The notes under the pieces are model-generated. The model had not been told where the DNA came from. It saw only the letters and a list, made by a program, of their open reading frames with translations, and made no database searches. Positions 12,289 through 23,256 of a DNA stretch of 64,000 nucleotides are shown piece by piece; the first letter of the stretch is position 1, and each line of letters begins with the position of its first letter. Both the position numbers and the translations under genes were made by a program. The DNA is from Galerina marginata (taxonomy: Eukaryota; Basidiomycota; Agaricomycetes; Agaricales; Galerinaceae), in contig JAECYW010000009.1 of NCBI GenBank assembly GCA_023014335.1, positions 558,001-622,000 of the forward strand. The letters run 5' to 3'.

Positions 12289-12673
12289 TTACGCCTCATC
12301 CATGACGTCCTTTCCCCCGTTCCTCTTCTTCTCTTCCGCCTTCTCCTTAATATACTCCTCCACCTTCTTAACAGTCGACCAGTACTCCCGCGCACCAGGA
12401 ACGGCGAGGATCTCAGCGGCGCTCATGCCTTCCGGCGTGTACCAAGTGCTCTCGCCCGTCTTTCTGTTGACGAAGTCGCGGTCGATGCCGCCTGGGCTGG
12501 TTTTTATGATTCGCCAGTCCTCAGGGTTGAATTTACTTTCCGGCTATGGATAATGGTTAGTTAAATGCTGTTGATAATAAAGAGGAGGAACGCACCATTC
12601 TGAGAGCTTGGGTAGTGTGGTAAAAACTAGGCGAGAGGCTCTTGCGTTGGAGAGGGGCTAAGAGACGGAACAT
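12289..12673 (-). CDS. small mitochondrial-type protein, copy 1
   Basis: Two exons on the minus strand: 12673-12596 and 12543-12289, 110 aa, 52-nt intron. The N-terminus is short, basic and Ser-rich with a YHTT motif, like a mitochondrial presequence. The rest carries SPGG, FVNRKTGESTWYTPEGMSAA and a charged helical tail (KVEEYIKEKAEEKKRNGGKD). Paralogue of the gene at 20.5 kb. No named domain; the compact W-P-D-FVN-TGESTWYTPEGM core looks like a small fungal family. Function not inferred. Confidence 0.75.
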
Positions 12674-15600
12674 GGGAGTCGAAAGCAAGCAGCTTATTTA
12701 TGACACAACGATTTCGTAGATCAGATTTGAATGGCGATACCCAGGTGTGGCTGTGACTCCGCCTTGATAATCCTCTTGGTTACGCATCATCCCCGAGGCG
12801 CTCGGGAAGGTGGCGCATCAAAAATTCCCGAAAAGGGCAAGCAAAGCATCCGACTTTTTTTTTGATGCGTCAATGCCACCATCCTCTCTCCATCCACCAT
12901 GTCCCTACAGGTCCTTTTCCATATACTAACCGAACCACCATATTTTGTGTTGTCCCGGACTAGGAACTCTCACTGTTGTATCTTGGTACATGCCTGACTC
13001 CTGAAGAAGTTCACAGTTTCGCCAATCGACGTGGCATTCGCAGCACCTCGTGCCGTCGTCTTTCAACTTTTTCCAGGTAGGCGTAACCTCAGTCCATAGT
13101 AGAAGCGATCTTACTTACATCTTCGAAACTTTTAGGTCTTTTTCTCTATCATACTCTCAGATTTCCGGACGAACGTGGTTCTGCTGGACGGCTGCCACGC
13201 ACAGGCCAACCACAAGCTAGAAGCCGGCGTTTATCGTTACAAGCTTGGTAACCTAGCATGCAGAGCCATGTAGGTCGCGAACGAAGGAGCCCAGGTAATC
13301 CATTACAGGTTTTATTTTGCCAAAGAATGACGATAAACTAACTAAACTTCGTCGTTTCTAGTTTCACCCCGAAGCTAACTTTCTACCAAGGCCGCTTGCA
13401 TTCGACGAATGACCCGAGCTTGCGTGGGATTTCGAACCCGGGTTTGGAGTCGATGGGGAAAGGACGAGCAGGCCCGTCGTTAGAGTAGGAAACGACCAAT
13501 ATTTTCATTGCCAGAGGTACGCCTTTCTTCCAGCTGTCGCCTTTCGGTGGCCATGACCCGGACTCTGATTCGCAAATTAACAGGTAGTCCAGCCCCGAGC
13601 GGGATTGTCGCCAGAAGAATCAGATATTCGTGTTCCAACCTCGTCATTGCCACGAGACGGTCCATGGCGCAGGAAGTCTAACCACCACCACCACCTGTCC
13701 TCACATTCTAGACACTATCTCGTTGTTATCCTTCCTTTCGACGCCAGCAGATGCTTGAAATCAATTTTATACCTCGAACTGTCTCTTTCACCTCCCCTAA
13801 CACGACCGCAGTTCGAGTTGGAGTCATAGTGCTTCCGCCCCAGCGAGACTCCCACCCATTCTCTGCGCGTGGAGCAGAACTACGCATCCTGGGATCGAAG
13901 TCGTAGGCGTTGTCAGTCATAATTTGGACGCTGTGGCTGCTTGTGGTTTGGAAATTACCTAGGAGCTCGAAGAACTGGTATCAACGCCGTCGACGGGCAC
14001 TGGCCATCCACCAAGGCACAGTCCTCAACACGACCACGGCCGCCTCTTACATCAGTTGAACTCAGGCCAGCGCATATATCTACAAGGCAAATGTCGCGGC
14101 CATCTCATCAATACGGATTGCCAGCGCATACATGTACTCGACAAGTGCCGCAGTCACCTCGTCAATATGGATCCTCTGCTTGATGCTTGTACTAGCGCGT
14201 ACGTCTACACGACCAGTATCGCAATAATCTATCGATGCGGATTGCCAGCGGATACATGGACATGACTAGTTTCGCAGTCATCTCATCATTGCAATATGGA
14301 TCCTCTGCCCTATACCCCGCCATCCTGACCATCACTGCTGGCGCATTTTAGTCGCAACTCCGTCCTTAACCGCAGTTCGAATCGGATTCGTAGACGGTCG
14401 AACTGCGAGAAGCCGCCCTCCACCACCTACGTCTAGGATAGAAGTCCGCAAAAAGCTGTCCTTCCCTGTGTGTCATCGTCATTGATAGATTCTGACGAAA
14501 GGATATCGACTTACCTGAAGTATGGATAGTGGCAGTATGGACATGGGTGTTGGCGCGGATGTTGAGGGTTGGGGCGGACGTCGAGGCTGTTATACACCCC
14601 AAGCTTGAAGAACTGGCATCGCCGCTGTGGATCAACTATCGCAGCCAAGTCTCAACTTGCCACTTCCGCCTCCAGCGCATACATTCACATTTCGACACTC
14701 TCCCTCGTGTGAGGAAAACGAACCTTTTTCCCGTTCTTTCCTTATGGTCAATGTTACGGCTTGTTGTCCAGACGAAGGGTGGTCAGGATTATGACTGTCG
14801 CCACCGCCATCGCCATTGGAGTCTCATAGAAGGAACGTTCGTATGAAGCCTTTAGCCTCCACTCGCTGTATCACAGGGGCACCGATTCAGCTCTCGATAT
14901 TCCCGGTACAGCCAAAGTGGAAATGCAGTGGATGAGGCTGCACTGCCTCCCGCCACTCCGCGACCATTGACTCAAATGTCAGCTTTGCGAGAGAATCGTC
15001 GATCACGACAGAACTGGCAGTTCGACCGGCTCGTTATCCCACCTTCATCAAAGGCGCAACACCATGGCTCTAGCCATGTGACTTCGTCGGAAGGCGGCCT
15101 CGGCTCGAGTTCAATGATTCGTGCTCTAGGTGGCGAAAGCCACTCCGTTGGCCCGATACACCGTCATGCCGTCTTTGCGAGCGCGTCGCCGCCGCTGTGT
15201 CCGCCGGTTCATAGCGAGCTTTGGTGCCTCTCCAACGAAGCTGGAGAGGGATTGGTGAATACATGCTGCGTTCTGGGGTGCTTCTGAATGACCTCGAGGC
15301 GGGCGAAGTAACAGGCTGGTACGCTGTCTCAACTTTGTACCCGGCATTAGCAGGTGGCGGGCGTGGATATGGTGGAGGACGAGAACGATAGATGCAGGTG
15401 TTGAGGGATGAGAGGAACTGCAAGAGGAGATGAGACGGCATATGAAGCATTTGTATGCGTGCCGTGAAATACAAGAAATCCTTCACCACCTTTGGCGCAT
15501 ATATGCAGCCCGTTTACCCCCAACGTGGTCTTGAGTATCCCTACTTCCCAGGTTTTCGGAAGAATGTCGACTTGGGAATCCCTTGCCTTCGTCTCCGAAA

Positions 15601-16309
15601 TGAACAAACTTCAGAGGCAGGGATGCGGTAAACCGGAGATCAGAATGTTGGTAAATGCTCTTCCAATGGCCACGGAGATGAACGACGCGGAAGAAGAAAA
15701 TATGAACCCATCTGCATCAGCCCGTGGTGACACTTTCTGTCAAGATCTTTGACCGAGGATACATCGCACCGTTGACCAGTTCGTTCTTGCTTTCTTGATC
15801 CCAACCGGCGAAAAGGTAACTACCATGTCACCTTGCCGAGGACCGAGGTTTACTTTATGGAGGTCGAGAAAGGCCGAGTTTATCCATAAGGTAAATAGAC
15901 CTCGAACGAACAAACAATCAGGGCAATGCTGAGGAATAGATTTCTAGGTACAAAAAACTGGCACGGGCTCCTCGACTAGCTACTCCTTGCCCTTGCCCTG
16001 TACCGAGGTTTATTGACAACAATACTCCAATGCTTTTCAGTCTTCATGTGTCCGGCAGAGCGGCCTGGGTTACTGTGGGGGTCATTCAATGTCATGTAAC
16101 CTTGCGACTGAGAATCCCGACTCTTCGCTCCACTACTCTGATACTGGTTGCTGGTCTCTGTCATCCCTTGCCTTCGAGTTGATCTTCCACCTTGAAAGCA
16201 AGGAGGTCTTGTAGCCCTCATCGCTCTTGTGCCACGGGTCAGTGCGGCGGCCTATGCGAGGGTTCGCTAATGAACAACAGTTAGGTAAAGTCATAAAGTT
16301 GGCGTAGTT
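12674..16309. other. gene-free, GC-richer degenerate repeat-like DNA
   Basis: About 3.6 kb with no convincing gene. From 14070 to 14290 related blocks recur, containing variants of GCCAGCGCATACAT and of CAATATGGATCCTCTGC, roughly 80-110 nt apart. GACCGCAGTTCGA occurs near 13805, and a similar CCGCAGTTCGAATCGG near 14370. It resembles in style the repeat-rich DNA at 44-58 kb and is best read as decayed transposon or minisatellite DNA. The many short ORFs here have no domains. Confidence 0.45.
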
Positions 16310-16594
16310 ACGCCGTGCATCTACTTAAAGGAAAACTTCATGAACGCCGTTTCCTCAAGTCGTTTGATACGTCTCTAAACTCCAACTACTTCCTCAGGCT
16401 GCAGGTAAATTAGTCGTGGCGCTACTTTCATACGAAACCACTGCTCACGCTTTCTGACTTATAGGTCGGCCTTTGTGAACCGGAAAACCTTCAGCGTTGA
16501 CGCATTTTAGCTCATAACACCTCGTGAGTCTTCTACTCGATATCGATGTTCACAGACTGACAACTCTTGCTGCGCTATATAGCCTTCTTCCGCG
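16310..16594 (+). promoter_or_regulatory. promoter and 5' UTR with two introns, secreted gene 1
   Basis: CTACTTAAA at about 16320 is the likely TATA-like element. CCTCAGGCTGCAG followed by GTAA (about 16393) and CACCTC followed by GTGAGTCTT (about 16525) look like two 5'-UTR donor sites, the second intron ending in TATATAG just before the ATG. The same order of elements occurs before the paralogue at 19.2-19.4 kb, so these introns are conserved between copies. Confidence 0.5.
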
Positions 16595-17175
16595 ATGTTC
16601 ATATCCAAAGTCTTTGTCTTCTTATTCGCGCTTCTGGTTAGCTCAGCAATCGCCATTCCAGTCAGGCCCAACGTGGGTGCGGTCCGACAAGCAGCACAAG
16701 CCGCCAAGATTGTTGTTAAAACCAAACAATCCCTCCGACCCGCATCTGGTCAAGCCGTCTTCTGGAGTGGATCCAGACCGGGTGAGAATGGGCCCGTTTC
16801 CGTCAAGCAAGACGCAGAACATTTTGCCAAAGTCCACGGAAAAGGCACCCTTGAACAAACGCTGAAGGGGCACGGGGTCATCATACCCAAAAACAGCCCG
16901 CACAGAACCAAGATGTGGGAAGTCGCGTCGAAGACGTACGCACAAAGAGCAAAAGGCGATACGCATGTTATCCTTGGTTCTACGCGCAGACCTGACAGCC
17001 ATTACGACACGATCGAGAAACCGGCGTTGATGAAGAATAAGAAAGTGACGAAGCTTACTGAGCATAACGCTCATACTGGGAAGGCCACTGTTGTCAAGTA
17101 AGTGTTTTCCGCTCAGGCGAAGTGACGCTCTTCCTGAATCACGCCGGGGTTTTCTTTTTAACTAGGGGAGGCTAG
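16595..17175 (+). CDS. secreted ADP-ribosyl-cyclase/CD38-like protein, copy 1
   Basis: Exons 16595-17097 and 17166-17175; the 68-nt last intron is conserved in the paralogue and replaces an early TAA by the ending VVKGG (170 aa). Signal peptide about residues 1-20. The mature part follows the ADP-ribosyl cyclase (CD38/BST1) motif order: VFWSG (W57), GTLEQTL (E87), MWEVASKTYAQRA (W108), VILGSTRRP, and DTIEKPAL (E141). In CD38-type enzymes two Trp and two Glu at these positions form the NAD site. The same order occurs in effector domains of bacterial polymorphic toxins. So this is probably a secreted NAD glycohydrolase or cyclase, possibly used against competitors. Family assignment is by motif from memory, without a search. 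No disulphide cysteines are present, unlike animal CD38. Confidence 0.72.
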
Positions 17176-19159
17176 GTTCGGAGGTTCGGACAAAGTAGTT
17201 GTAAGCTCGTCGACGTCATAAATGAATTTCCCAAACTGCAAAGTACGCATACGATTTAATTCCAGATTATTTTCGGCGTCAAGGTGCAATGACAGATATC
17301 ACCAAGCTTTTTGAGCGTGATTCTTTGCGAGATGTTAACTGGTGACTAGTACTTGACTTAGTTCATCGGAAGTTTAACATTTAGCTTTTTTCCGCTTGTA
17401 CAAGTGAAAAAAGCGGCGAAAAGTGAAGAAAGCGGCAAGTCAAAAAAGCCAGGTGTCAATTAGCAAAAAGCTGGCGTGATTTGGCAGTGATTTTCCCCGA
17501 AAAACGCCCATATTTTAACGCAAAAAGTGAAAAAAGCGCAAAAAGCGAAAAAGTAAAATGTCAACTTGCTGATGTTGAAACCAGGAGGAGCATCTGCTAG
17601 AAAACAGACGAGAAATGACAGCCTATAATTCAGGAATCTGCGCGCTTCAGGCCAAAATACGTTTCTCAACCTCGGAATACTTACTACGAGCTTACTTTCA
17701 ACCTGGATAGTCATGAGTGGCGAGATTTAGAAGAAATACAAACGTATCCATCCACCTTTTTTGGATGGACCGGATAGTCCGGATATTATTTCTCATTTTT
17801 TCGTCGAAACGGGGACACGTCGCTTTGACTGGTCATGTTAATTTTTCAGCGAATGGGAGCTCGGTTACTTGTGTAGAAATGGAAATGGGATTTCGTAAAT
17901 GAATACCGTGGGCTCAACCATGAGCTCGCGATTGAAAAACCGCGTATCTGCTTGATCGTGAGTGGCTTTCACGGTTTGTGTATTGCTATTAGTGTTATCT
18001 TATCTTACCCACGTGACCGCGAATCGGGACTGCCAGATTTTGTTTTGATTAGAAAGTCTTTCTTTTATAATGAGTCTGTCCTGTATCCGTTTCGTTCTAC
18101 TAGCTAGACAATACTTTCATCCTACTCGGTCACGCTATGGCCGCCAGCGAGGTTTCCCAACGAAAGCTTTTCAGGTCGCCGCTGATAGTACTCTCGCTTT
18201 GGACTGACGACTGTTAAGTCGTTTTTTCACTCCCGACCACCTGGAGCCTCAGGCATCCTTCTGACTGCCTGCCTTCCAGTTTTTCCATCTGTGCTCAGGA
18301 GCTCCATTGTCAATACGTCTAAAAATTTGATTGCCTTCCTGCCCCTATATTTTTTGCTTATATCAATGCAAATTCGATATTGGATCGTAACCCGACCGCG
18401 TCTGTGATATGTGATATCATTTCTACACATTCGCCTATGCAGCAAAATGTTATGATATGAATCCTTCGCATCTCAAGGTCTGTTGAAATCAGAACAGACG
18501 GGCCAGATGAGAGGGTGCGGATGAGCGGGATTTGACTTGTATTCATCAAGGACCGGGGTGTCGTGATGGCATTCGGATAAATCGCCCCACCACCATCGCT
18601 GCACGGCGCACGGTTTCGTCGATCTCTCGCCCTCTTTCGCAACAACCGCCTACTACTACTCGCTACCACAGCCTCACGATTCCTGCCAGTGATTCGGTAC
18701 AGTATATTGTATCACGTCTTATCACGTCTCCCGAGGTCCCCTTGTTTCCTTCTTCGGCCTCCGATGCTAAGCGCTAGCCACCTGAGGTAGCGTCGCCTCT
18801 TCTGCCTTGTTCGACGCATGGTGCTGCACTCGGTGTAGGTTATAATGACACCATTGTTGGTCTCTGTTGGTTCGTTCCTAAACAAAGTAAGTCGTTCTTG
18901 CCCGAATTATGCTCTTCTTCCGCGCCTCGACTGCAAGGATGGTGGGGTTTCGCTGGCAGTCCGACATAAAAGAAAGTGAGCTGGTTGATCCTTGTCGATC
19001 CTACACTGATTCAAATTGATGGAGGCAAATGTCAGCTAGGCAAGTTGATCATGTGCGATGAGAGCCAATGTGAAGTCCTTTGATGGACGGGTGTTTGCGA
19101 CCTGTCACTTTTTGTCCATCAAGGCGGTGTATAGCTACCATGAATATCACAGAATCACG
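17176..19159. other. intergenic between the duplicated secreted genes
   Basis: No supportable gene. 17380-17560 is rich in repeated GTGAAAAAAGCG-like units, with an inverted arrangement around 17385-17420 (TTTTTTCCGCTTGTAC facing AAGTGAAAAAAGCGGC). It could be a decayed MITE. The rest has only short ORFs. Confidence 0.4.
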
Positions 19160-19445
19160 GCGCACATCCTACTTAAACAGCCGGACCCATGATCGTGTTC
19201 CTTCAAGTCGTCTGGAACGATTTTACAGCTTCAACTAGCTCCTCAGGCTGCAGGTAAGCCAGTCATGGAATCGCTTTCGAGTACAGTCGTGGCTCATGCC
19301 GTCCATCCCCAAGGTCAGCCTTTGAGAATCAAAATCCGCCTCGACACTATTCAAGTTCCTAAAAACTCGTGAGTCTACGAACTTGGGTGACGAGATTAAC
19401 AATGCTGACCCCCATGCGTCGTCTAATTAATAGGCTTCTCCCGCC
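19160..19445 (+). promoter_or_regulatory. promoter and 5' UTR with two introns, secreted gene 2
   Basis: Contains CTACTTAAA near 19168, CCTCAGGCTGCAG followed by GTAA near 19242, and AAACTC followed by GTGAGTCT near 19364. The second intron ends TTAATAG shortly before the ATG. These match in order the 5' region of copy 1, showing the duplication covered promoter, leader introns and coding region. Confidence 0.5.
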
Positions 19446-20057
19446 ATGTTCATCTCCAAAGTCTTCCTTACCCTCTTCGCGCTTCTGCTGAGCACAGCAC
19501 TCGCCGCCCCAGCGCCAATCCGCCAGGCGCCCTCGCGCGACGACCTCCAGCTCTCCACGCGCGGGCTTGGCCAGCTCGCCAAAGCCGCCGGTATGGCGCT
19601 TAAAATCAAAAAGAACCTCCACCCCACCCCCGGCAAAGCCGTCTTCTGGAGCGGTAGCCGACCAGGCAAGAGCGGACCCGTCTCCGTCGGTGCAGACGCC
19701 GAGCGCTTTGCTGCAAAGCACGGGAAGGAGGTGCTCAACCCCTCCCTGCAGAAGCACGGTATCAACATCCCCTCGCGCAAGGAGAGCCCGTACTCAAACA
19801 AGCTGTGGGGGTTCGCGAGCAAGGTGTATGCGCAAAGAGCGAGCGGGCATGTGCATGCTGTGCTTGGGTCGACGCGCAGGCCGGGGAACATCTATGATAC
19901 GATCGAGAAGCCGATTTTGATGAAGAATAAGAAAGTGACGAAGATTACGGAGCATAATGCGGAGACTGGGAAGGCTACTGTTGTTAAGTGAGTCGTTTCC
20001 TTTTCGGAATGGAGGGATTTTTTAACTTATTCACGCGATTTCGCTAGGGGAAAGTAG
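19446..20057 (+). CDS. secreted ADP-ribosyl-cyclase/CD38-like protein, copy 2 (altered active site)
   Basis: Exons 19446-19987 and 20048-20057 with a 60-nt intron; 183 aa ending VVKGK. Signal peptide about 1-21 (LLLSTALAAPAP). It keeps VFWSGSRPG (W68), the second Trp (LWGFASKVYAQRA, W121), LGSTRRP and DTIEKP (E154). The TLE motif of copy 1 is replaced by VLNPSL, so the first catalytic-position Glu is Asn98. If the CD38-type reading is right, this copy should have reduced or changed activity, for example NAD binding without hydrolysis. Coding sequence is more GC-rich at third positions than copy 1. The 5' and 3' introns correspond to those of copy 1. Confidence 0.7.
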
Positions 20058-20485
20058 TCGATGTCTTGAGTAATGATTTATTAATGATAGCGGCTAGTTA
20101 TAAGCTACTTATTTGAACGTGTACTGGTTGGGAGTAGTACCTTGAATTCTTAACCACGTTCAACGTTCGAAAGCGAGGGTTTTCTAAGAGCGCATGCTTT
20201 TAACGATGTCTTATGCTATATTACTTGCAAGACACGGCTGGCTTTCGTTTTATAAGCTGAAAGCTACCACCATGGAATGTATACTTCCCCCATCGTGTTG
20301 TCCCGTAGAAGGCAGACTTACAGGAAAGTGAGGGCAGAGCAAGTAAACGCAAGTAATGACCGAATAGAGCTTCATAATTTAACATTTTAATAATCCAAGC
20401 CAACTGACGTACACCTGAGACGCTCATAGCCACCAAAACATTCCCAACGAAAGCAAACACACCTCTCCTTCCCATTACTTCCTCA
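20058..20485. other. intergenic between convergent genes
   Basis: Between the 3' ends of the secreted gene and of the minus-strand small protein gene. No coding signal; presumed 3' UTRs. Confidence 0.4.
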
Positions 20486-20872
20486 TTACGCGTCCTTAAC
20501 GTCTTTCCCTCCATTCTTCTTCTTCTCATCCGCCTTCTCCTTAATATACACCTCGACCTCTTCAGCCTTTGACCAATACTTCTTCGCGTCGGGGATGGCG
20601 AGGATATCAGCGGCGCTCATCCCCTCGGGGGTGTACCACGTGCTCTCGCCCGTCTTTTTGTTGACGAAGTCGAGCTCGACGCCGCCTGGGCTCGTCTCGA
20701 CGATCTTCCAGTCTGCAGGGGTAAATGACTTTCGGGTGTAGTAGTTAGTTTTATGGGGTATGAGGGCAGGGGGGAAGGGGAGGAAAGGACGTACCATATT
20801 GAATACTGGGGTGGAGTGATAGAGACGAAGGGAGAGGCTCATGCGCTTGAGAGGGGCTATTGAACGAAACAT
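20486..20872 (-). CDS. small mitochondrial-type protein, copy 2
   Basis: Paralogue of the gene at 12.3 kb. Read without splicing it is 128 aa. The stretch after NM starts with GTACGT, contains the branch-like ACTAAC and ends GAAAG; removing these 66 nt restores the junction seen in copy 1 and gives 106 aa. Exons would be 20872-20795 and 20728-20486. The intron is a multiple of 3 and stop-free, so both forms are translatable. The N-terminus is presequence-like with YHST, followed by SFTPADW, FVNKKTGESTWYTPEGM and a Lys/Glu-rich tail. Function unknown. Confidence 0.75.
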   Translation of the reverse strand: MFRSIAPLKRMSLSLRLYHSTPVFNMVRPFLPFPPALIPHKTNYYTRKSFTPADWKIVETSPGGVELDFVNKKTGESTWYTPEGMSAADILAIPDAKKYWSKAEEVEVYIKEKADEKKKNGGKDVKDA

Positions 20873-21209
20873 GATCCTTGGGACTCTGGAGCAGAGTTAT
20901 AGTGCGGTGGAGGGCAACGCGAGGCGATACACCGCCAGTGGCTGTGCTTCAGAAAAGGATCCGCGATTATTGTTTTTACCCGGTGGTCCTGATGAAGATG
21001 GACGCTGAGTTCTGTTAAATCGTTTGATCGGAAAAGACCAACCCGAGTAGTAGCCTTGACTTCGAGTATAAATAGAATGATCCATCATTAGGGCATGCTT
21101 TTTTCTTCCTAAGTTGGTTGTATTAATTTCAAATATCAGGCCCAGTACTTCTTGCCATATGCATATTCCTTACAAGGTGGTAAAGTCGAAGCAAGGCCGA
21201 CAAACGTCA
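20873..21209. other. intergenic, nothing recognised
   Basis: 5' flank of the small protein gene and left flank of the inverted-repeat element. No ORF supported. Confidence 0.35.
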
Positions 21210-22727
21210 CGAATGAATGGAAATTCGCGTGGCAGCTTGCGTGCTTGCGCACAACTTGCGCAAGACGTTTTATGCGCAAGCCAGCGCAAGCCTGCGCTAG
21301 CGCCACTTCTCACACTTTACAGTTCTCATTGTATTCTACTTTAAATATACAAGTGTTTGCGGCTGCGCCGCGCTCTGTTGGACGAACGTCTCGTAAATGC
21401 AAACTTAAAATTGTATTTATCAGTGAGGACTCTTTACCCAGGACTGATGACTCTAAAACTCTAAATTAAAAGGCCAGCCATTCACTGCAGAGAGCGCGGC
21501 AGCGTGGCAATGTGAGGGCATTCTTATCTGACTCAGATAATCGGGGCAATCCAGCACAATGCTTGAACCTTGCTGTACAGCTGATGGAATAAATAAAATA
21601 GTCTTGAAAGAGCGCTAGTAGTGATGTTATAACCTTGCAGTATGGCAATGCTTTGGAACCGATGGTCAAAGAACGGTTGGTAATAATGAACAGTAGGCGA
21701 TAATGAACGTATCTGAAAATGAGGTGTAGGTGTAGGTGAAGGTGAGAAAGAACACGAATGTGCTGGAAGATGGGGGGATGTCAGGTGCAGCTCGGCATGG
21801 TTGGAGGGCTCGGCAGTACGGCTTCTACGTATTGCAAGTGAGGCGGGTGAAAGGGATTGTGGAGCGCGGCTGCGCGGCTTGTGATCCGAGCTTATGTCAA
21901 ACGTTCTCATCTGCAGAACTTGGCGGATGGGAAAATGATCGAGGTCTCGCCATAAGATTATATTCTTCTTACTTGTTATAGCTTTGACGTAGATCCAACG
22001 ACGCTAAGTGTATACGTGCGGCCACTGCAACCGTTTTGCCACAACATCACGTGTGGCAAAAGTGTTGCACTGGCAGCGACGCAGCGTGCAACTTGATGCT
22101 AATTTGTGTCATAGCTCCCCCCCCATGAACCAGTATTATATGAAACTTGGCACATATGTAGTATATATCTATGCAATCTCATATACCAGAAATTATGACC
22201 GTCGGATCCCATTGAAAGTGGTAATGCTAACCGCCGCGTCGGTTGCTGTCAAAATTATTATGCTGTTTCCCACGACTTACTGCTGCCGTCGCGCTCAAAA
22301 AATCTTGCGCGGAAACTGCAGCAGTTCTTTTGAAATAAAATTTCAGAGACAAAGTTGCTAGCATTCATATATTCTATAGCCAAAAATTGTTTTTAACACA
22401 TTATACAAAGAAGTGAATGATCCTTAAGGCGTTCAGTCGCTGTAAAAATGAAACCCGGGCCGTCCGGGGCAACCTCTTTTCTGATTGAGTAAGTTGTCTC
22501 CTGAGACGAACTGATCATACCAAGTTCAGTCAATGCTTATATAGGTTACTCTCAATGAAAGTTCTTTCTGCAAGCTCAAGTATGCGCAACTCTCGCTCTC
22601 AGTTTGCGCAAGTGCGCTTGAACCATGCGCAAGACCGGCGCAAGTGCACTCAAGCCTTGCGCAAGCATGCGCAAGACCGCAAGCACGCAACCTGCCACGC
22701 AAATTTTCCAGTGCCCTCGAATGAATG
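21210..22727. mobile_element. 1.5-kb non-autonomous TIR transposon
   Basis: Left end 21219-21249 and right end 22678-22709 are inverted repeats of about 31 nt that agree except for a one-base gap and two mismatches (core GCGTGGCAG.TTGCGTGCTTGCG). Both ends continue into clusters of TTGCGCAAG subterminal repeats. The 10-bp direct repeat CGAATGAATG flanks the element (21210-21219 and 22718-22727). The right end has 8 extra bases between inverted and direct repeat that are missing on the left. Inside is a hairpin near 22032-22066 (TTTTGCCACA facing TGTGGCAAAA). There is no transposase ORF. Subterminal repeats and an 8-10-bp target duplication suggest the hAT or Mutator type. Confidence 0.65.
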
Positions 22728-22739
22728 CTTTTGATCTCC

Positions 22740-23256
22740 GACTATTTCCCGTGCCCACGGAGGGCGCTTACTTGGTCCTGGTGCGTTGAAACGATTTGGT
22801 ACTTGATTTCATTCGATACTACCCGACCGTCAATAGAAGCAATTCTAGCTCAGGCCTTGGAAAAACATACCACAAGTTGGCTGGTGCTTTTGCGGAAAGC
22901 GGCCTTGCTACTTTTTCTATCTTTGAAGTTTGGCCCACGCACCTGAGTAGAGCTTTTGTTTTTCGGCTCGAAGCGTCTTGATTCTATTTTACAGATCACC
23001 AAATGCCGCTTTGTATCTCGACGTTCTGATGGTTTTATTGTCGCACAAACATGCTGTAGCCACGTCAGGTGCTTCAGGAAGTACGTTTTACCAGGCCTGG
23101 TAATGGCAAACGATGGACAGCATGTTTGATCAGCAGGAACTCCAGATCCTCATTGGGGGTGCAGATGTCCCAATCGACTTGAACGACCTCCGCCGTCATA
23201 CAACTTATGGGGGGGGGATTTACCATAATAGCCACGAGACGATAATGGCCTTTTGA
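22740..23256 (+). pseudogene. truncated copy of the HUL5-type HECT ligase gene (copy A)
   Basis: Matches two separated parts of the gene at 47.9-51.8 kb. 22770-23085 corresponds to about 48280-48600 (SWLVLLRKAALLL, then the SNASVYLD region). 23100-23256 corresponds to 51245-51390, the HECT C-lobe stretch (QQELQILIGGADVPIDLNDLRRHTTYG). About 2.65 kb between them is missing. Intron positions of the parent are still visible, so this is a DNA-level duplicate and not a retrocopy. Frame is broken, for example by extra Gs in a run near 23210. It abuts the TIR element. Confidence 0.8.

Noticed and set aside
12173..12553. 126-codon plus-strand ORF
   Set aside because: Exact antisense shadow of the minus-strand small protein gene, whose splicing and paralogue support the other strand.
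13418..13450. tRNA T-arm-like sequence GGATTTCGAACCCGGGTT
   Set aside because: The T-stem does not pair over 5 bp on either strand, and no acceptor, D-arm or anticodon arm could be drawn around it.
16643..17074. 143-codon minus-strand ORF
   Set aside because: Antisense to the secreted CD38-like gene; no domain, and the sense strand has signal peptide, motifs and a paralogue.
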